38,106 bases of DNA, taken from Chrysochromulina parva. Lineage: Eukaryota; Haptophyta; Prymnesiales; Chrysochromulinaceae. Each line of letters begins with the position of its first letter. Within the stretch, counting starts at the first letter, position 1. Shown here piece by piece: positions 34,594 to 38,106 of this stretch. The notes under the pieces were generated by a model. The model did no database searches. It had not been told where the DNA came from and saw only the letters and a list, made by a program, of their open reading frames with translations. The translations under genes were made by a program, and so were the position numbers. Location: positions 1 to 38,106 of the forward strand of contig PJAB01000141.1 of assembly GCA_002887195.1 (NCBI GenBank), given 5' to 3'.

Positions 34594-37500
34594 TTACCTC
34601 TTCTTCCCACGCACCTTCTTGTCCTTCTTGTCCTTGGTGCCGGCGTCGCCTCGTCCCTCTGGAGCGTCCTCGCCAGCGGCAGCAGCCTGGGCCCGCAGCG
34701 CATTGTTCGTCAAGCGCGTCGGCACGGCGGACGCGGGGTCCTCTGGCCATGGATGCTTCTTGTACTTATCACGCAGCTCGGCCCGCGCCTGCAGATAGCC
34801 GTTGGACCAGAACGAGGGCAGATCGGACGTCACAGCGAGCGGCCGGCCTGCGGGGGATAGAAGTTGGAGCTGCACAGGCAGCCGCCTTCCGCGGCTCGAC
34901 CCAACTGTGGGCGTCTCCGTCGCCCCAAACCACTCTTGCAACTTGCAGGCCAGAACGGGTGCAAGGCGTTCTAGCGCCTTGTCATCCCACTCCTCGCCAG
35001 CCCCGCCGCCCGCCTTGGCGACAGATTCGGACTCGGCTACGCTGTCCGCGACGCCGCGGCCATCCTCGCCGCCGCCGTCCTCGCCGCCGTCGCCGTCGTT
35101 GAGCACATCATCGCCGTCACGCACGTAGAGCAGCTGGACGCGCGAGCCAGAAGGCGCCTCAAGGCTGACCGGTGCGCCCTCATCCAACGCACGCTGAAGC
35201 TCGTACGGGAGTGAGCGGAGGAGGAGGGCCGCCGTGTCGGTACGCGCCAGCTGCTTGAGGCTGTCTGCGACTTGAAGCGCCGGCGCGAGCCAGCCGTTGG
35301 CCGCCGTCTCGAGCAAGGAGCGCTCCGTCCAAAGGGGCCAGCCATGACTCGGGTCGAGTGCCCTCATCAGCCGCACGCGTGCGAGAACCTCGAGGGCCGG
35401 ATGGTGGCGCGCCGCAGCCCCGTCACCGCCAAAGAGGGCGCGTCGCAGCCCACGCTCTCGCAGCGCCTGCAGCAGCAGCTCCTGCATCTGCGCGCTGCCC
35501 GCGGTTGGTCGCGCGAGCGGCGTGGAGCCCACCTCGAGCGCCCCCACACGCGTGACGCGCCGCGCACGCACAGAGCCATCCGAGGGCACCACGTACGCCT
35601 CGTCACGCGTGCGCACGTACGCCGGTGGCACTGCGCGTAGCAGCTGCTCGAGCGTGAGTGGCAGGGCTAGCTGCAGCCGCGCGTTGCGCTTGTCCGAGCC
35701 ATCAATCGCGAGGGCGACCAAGTAGTCGGCTTGGGCGAGCGGCTCGTCCGACGAGGCGAAGGACGCCTGTCGCCCGTTGGCGAGCAAAAAGGTGTTCTCC
35801 TTGCCAGGCTGCCGCTGGGCGCACCGCTCGAAGAAGCACGCCGCGCTCAGCTCGGCGCTCAGCTCGTCGAGGCTCGGCGGGGACTTGGAGGTGACTCGTG
35901 ACGCCTGCAGAGCCGCAGCGAGGCTGGTGGCCGACACAGCCGCCGGGACGACGTCGGCGGCCTCGGTCCTGCTGGTGTCAGCGCTCGTCACCTCTGCCGC
36001 GCCCTCCCTCCATGCTGCCACCTCCTCGTCGGACGCCGCTTCTTCCGCTTCCACTCCCTCCACCGCCACCTCATCTTCATCCACCACTACGGCGCTCACA
36101 ACCGCCCCGGCTGCCCGTCGCACGCGCTGGCACAGCTCGGCGCACGTCGCCCGCGCCCGCTTCCATGCCCCCATGTTAACTCCCTGCATCCCATCCCACT
36201 TCAAAGGATCCGATGTCTTCCCGCTCGAAAGGATCGCACGGAGCCGGGGCCGTGCGTCGCAGCCGTGGGTACGCGCTCCCCCCTCGAGCACGTCCCTCTC
36301 CTCGATGAGGGCCACGAGAGCGCACGCCACCTCCACGGGCGAGGTGGCGGCGTACTTTTCAGCCACGGCGACGTACTGGCTACGCTGCTCGAGCGCGAAA
36401 GCGGTGAGCAGCGCGTGCGCGAGGCGCGGGTGCGCTGGCAGCGCGGCAAGGGCGCGCCCCCTCGTCGTGAGGCGCCACTGCAAAGGTGTTCCCGCGCCCT
36501 CTCGAGCGCCTTCGCCCTCACTGGCGCTCAAGGCGCCGAGTATGACGAGCAGATCGCGCGCGCGCTCGACGGAATGCGCTGGCGGCGGATCGAGCCACGG
36601 GAGCGCCACGAGCTCTGCATCACTGACGCAGCCCCAGCGCGCCAGAGAGAGCACCACGGGGGCGAGGTCAGCCTCGACCATCTCGGGCGGCGCTTGCTCG
36701 ACTAAGCGCAGCTGCTCGCTCTCACTCCACAGCCGGTACGCAGTGCCCGGCGCCACGCGCCCAGCGCGCCCAGCACGCTGCGTGGCAGAGCTCTTCGAGA
36801 TCGGCCGCGTCACGAGCGCCGCCATGCCCGTGTTCGCATCGTAGCAAGAACGCCGATGGAGCCCGCAATCAATGACGATGCGCACGCCGCGGATGGTGAT
36901 GCTCGACTCGGCGATCGAGGTGGCGAGCACGACGCGACGCCTGCCGTCGGGGTCCTCGTCGATCGCCTCCTTTTGGCGCTCAAACGGCAGCGCGCCGTAC
37001 AGCGGCAACACGCGCAGCTTCGCGGCGAGCACCGCGGGAAGGCTCTCGCCCAGACGGCGCTCGAGACGGCGCTCGACCCCCCGAATTTCTCTCTCCCCCG
37101 GCAGGAAGACGAGGAGATCGCCCGACGGCGCGGAGCGCAGCGCAGTGAGCACGGCTTCGCACACCTCCTCCTCGAGCTCCCAGGGAGGCGCGGCGGCCGC
37201 GAGGAGCAGGGGGCGTGAGCTCAGCTGCACGACGTTCACGGGAAAGGCGCGACCTTCCGACGTGAGCACCGGGCAGCCCCCGAGGAGTTTGCTCACGCGA
37301 GGCGCGAGGTCGCCACCCAGGGTAGCCGAGGTGACGACGAGGCGGAGGCTCGGGCGCAGCGCGAGCTGCACCTCACGGCACAGCGCGAGCAGCGTGTCGG
37401 CCTCGACACTGCGTTCGTGGAACTCGTCGAAGATGATCGCCGCTACCGACTCGAGGGACGGGTCGTCTTGGATGCGCCGCAGCAAGATTCCCTCAGTCAC

Positions 37501-37923
37501 GACGAGCAAGCGAGTCTGTCGGCCAGCGACTCGCTCACCTCGCACACTGTACCCCACGCGTCCGCCCACGCGCTCGCCAAGCAGGCTCGCCATCCTCAAG
37601 GCCGCACCACGCGCAGCCACGCGCCGTGGTTCGAGCACAAGTATGACGCCGTCCTCGCGCCAAGATGCGTCGCGAAGCAAGGCGAGCGGCATCGCCGTTG
37701 TCTTTCCGGCACCAGGAGGCGCTTGCAAAACGAGATTGGGCACGTCACGCAGCGACTCAACGATTGACGGCAGTAGTGGTGTGATGGGGAGGTCCTCGTC
37801 GGCCAAAGCGCCAGCCATGATTTGTGGGCAGGCCCGGTTAACATGTTGCAACGAGCGCAGATAGCGTGGTGCTAGGAGCGCGGCCGATATGCTTACAGCG
37901 TGTATGAGAAGCACGATCAGCAT
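34594..37923 (-). CDS. HrpB-type DEAH-box ATP-dependent RNA helicase, probably plastid-targeted
   Basis: 1109 aa from ATG at 37923, no intron. The N-terminus MLIVLLIHAVSISAALLAPR is a signal peptide followed by a basic, Ser-containing stretch, the bipartite pattern used for complex plastids; the bacterial homology begins near residue 45. Core motifs: LQAPPGAGKTT (66-76), LVLEPRRVAARG, IIFDEFHERSVEAD (DEFH at 166-169, the HrpB variant of DEAH), VTSATLGGD (198-206) and TQRAGRAGRVAPGTAY. The C-terminal HrpB domain is present (LAVTSDLPSFWSNGYLQARA, then KHPWPEDPASAVPTRLTNNA). A middle region (about 565-660) has an acidic, Ala/Val-rich insertion. Bacterial HrpB proteins are about 800 aa and lack the leader and insertion. 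The likely role is RNA or ribosome remodelling in the organelle, which is inference. Confidence 0.92.
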   Translation of the reverse strand: MLIVLLIHAVSISAALLAPRYLRSLQHVNRACPQIMAGALADEDLPITPLLPSIVESLRDVPNLVLQAPPGAGKTTAMPLALLRDASWREDGVILVLEPRRVAARGAALRMASLLGERVGGRVGYSVRGERVAGRQTRLLVVTEGILLRRIQDDPSLESVAAIIFDEFHERSVEADTLLALCREVQLALRPSLRLVVTSATLGGDLAPRVSKLLGGCPVLTSEGRAFPVNVVQLSSRPLLLAAAAPPWELEEEVCEAVLTALRSAPSGDLLVFLPGEREIRGVERRLERRLGESLPAVLAAKLRVLPLYGALPFERQKEAIDEDPDGRRRVVLATSIAESSITIRGVRIVIDCGLHRRSCYDANTGMAALVTRPISKSSATQRAGRAGRVAPGTAYRLWSESEQLRLVEQAPPEMVEADLAPVVLSLARWGCVSDAELVALPWLDPPPAHSVERARDLLVILGALSASEGEGAREGAGTPLQWRLTTRGRALAALPAHPRLAHALLTAFALEQRSQYVAVAEKYAATSPVEVACALVALIEERDVLEGGARTHGCDARPRLRAILSSGKTSDPLKWDGMQGVNMGAWKRARATCAELCQRVRRAAGAVVSAVVVDEDEVAVEGVEAEEAASDEEVAAWREGAAEVTSADTSRTEAADVVPAAVSATSLAAALQASRVTSKSPPSLDELSAELSAACFFERCAQRQPGKENTFLLANGRQASFASSDEPLAQADYLVALAIDGSDKRNARLQLALPLTLEQLLRAVPPAYVRTRDEAYVVPSDGSVRARRVTRVGALEVGSTPLARPTAGSAQMQELLLQALRERGLRRALFGGDGAAARHHPALEVLARVRLMRALDPSHGWPLWTERSLLETAANGWLAPALQVADSLKQLARTDTAALLLRSLPYELQRALDEGAPVSLEAPSGSRVQLLYVRDGDDVLNDGDGGEDGGGEDGRGVADSVAESESVAKAGGGAGEEWDDKALERLAPVLACKLQEWFGATETPTVGSSRGRRLPVQLQLLSPAGRPLAVTSDLPSFWSNGYLQARAELRDKYKKHPWPEDPASAVPTRLTNNALRAQAAAAGEDAPEGRGDAGTKDKKDKKVRGKKR

Positions 37924-38106
37924 CGCCGCACACAAAACCCTTCAGGATTCCGAATAGGTGGGGGTCAGGGTATGATCGTCTGACCAAAAAGCTCTTCAGG
38001 CATACCCCCATACACTGTGGACGGTCTGGTGGCCGCCCGACAGAGCATACCCCCGTACCCCTGACGGCCACCTACCATAAATGGTATGTTACGGACGCGA
38101 AAGGCC
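37924..38106. other. 5' flank of HrpB gene at the right edge
   Basis: 183 bp upstream of the HrpB start. It contains cataccccc at 38001-38009 and 38046-38054 and an inverted repeat taccat-aa-atggta (38075-38088). No gene was recognised before the window ends. Confidence 0.4.

Noticed and set aside
35777..36844. Plus-strand frame of 355 codons opposite HrpB
   Set aside because: Antisense shadow of the conserved helicase; Ser/Ala/Arg-rich without domains.
34594..37923. HrpB as bacterial contamination of the assembly
   Set aside because: The gene is embedded among eukaryotic genes with the same base composition and has a eukaryotic-style leader; transfer or endosymbiont origin fits better.

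Overview
This is nuclear DNA of a GC-rich, compact eukaryote with few introns, most likely a unicellular alga with a secondary (red-lineage) plastid. A haptophyte would fit best, but the sequence does not settle the lineage. The genes are eukaryotic (eIF2B-epsilon, 20S proteasome beta-3, XAP5/FAM50, RECQL4, DGAT1). Three GT-AG introns can be placed by reading-frame continuity. A bacterial-type HrpB helicase carries an N-terminal signal sequence, as expected of a protein sent to a complex plastid. No operons, tRNA, rRNA, CRISPR arrays, viral genes or transposase genes were recognised.

Layout. 1-687 (-): 5' end of a gene with 37-residue organellar-type repeats, cut by the window edge. 1165-3330 (+): eIF2B-epsilon. 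3940-6297 (-): UBA/coiled-coil protein with long poly-Ala tracts and trinucleotide microsatellites. 6480-9337 (-): ACBP-PH-DGAT1 fusion in two exons. 10086-10997 (-): secreted sulfotransferase-like protein. 11351-11920 (-): small cupin-like, tail-anchored protein. 12164-13096 (-): XAP5/FAM50. 13208-14437 (-): METTL21-type methyltransferase. 14647-16449 (+): IQ-motif metallophosphoesterase. 17284-20057 (-): three-exon ADP-ribosyltransferase with EF-hands. 20380-20997 (-): PSMB3. 21268-22875 (+): proline-rich membrane protein. 23477-28504 (-): RECQL4. 28710-29060 (+): small unknown ORF. 29553-32273 (-): IQ-motif protein. 32520-34460 (+): GT31-like plus HxRxGD glycosyltransferase fusion. 34594-37923 (-): HrpB.

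How the genes relate. They form no single pathway. Loose themes are lipid synthesis (DGAT1), glycan modification (sulfotransferase-like protein, double glycosyltransferase), possible calcium or calmodulin control (EF-hands in the ADP-ribosyltransferase, IQ motifs in two other proteins) and housekeeping. Most gaps are divergent 5'-5' or convergent 3'-3' spacers of 0.1-0.8 kb.

Most notable are: a 74-nt DGAT1 intron exactly as long as a tandem-duplication unit bounded by 20-bp identical repeats, which looks like intron birth by duplication of an AGGT-containing exon segment; the triple ACBP-PH-DGAT1 fusion; the ADP-ribosyltransferase with a decayed first domain, an intact second one and EF-hands; the two-headed glycosyltransferase; and a cysteine-rich insertion inside the RECQL4 helicase core. 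All function calls rest on motif reading by eye; no searches were run.
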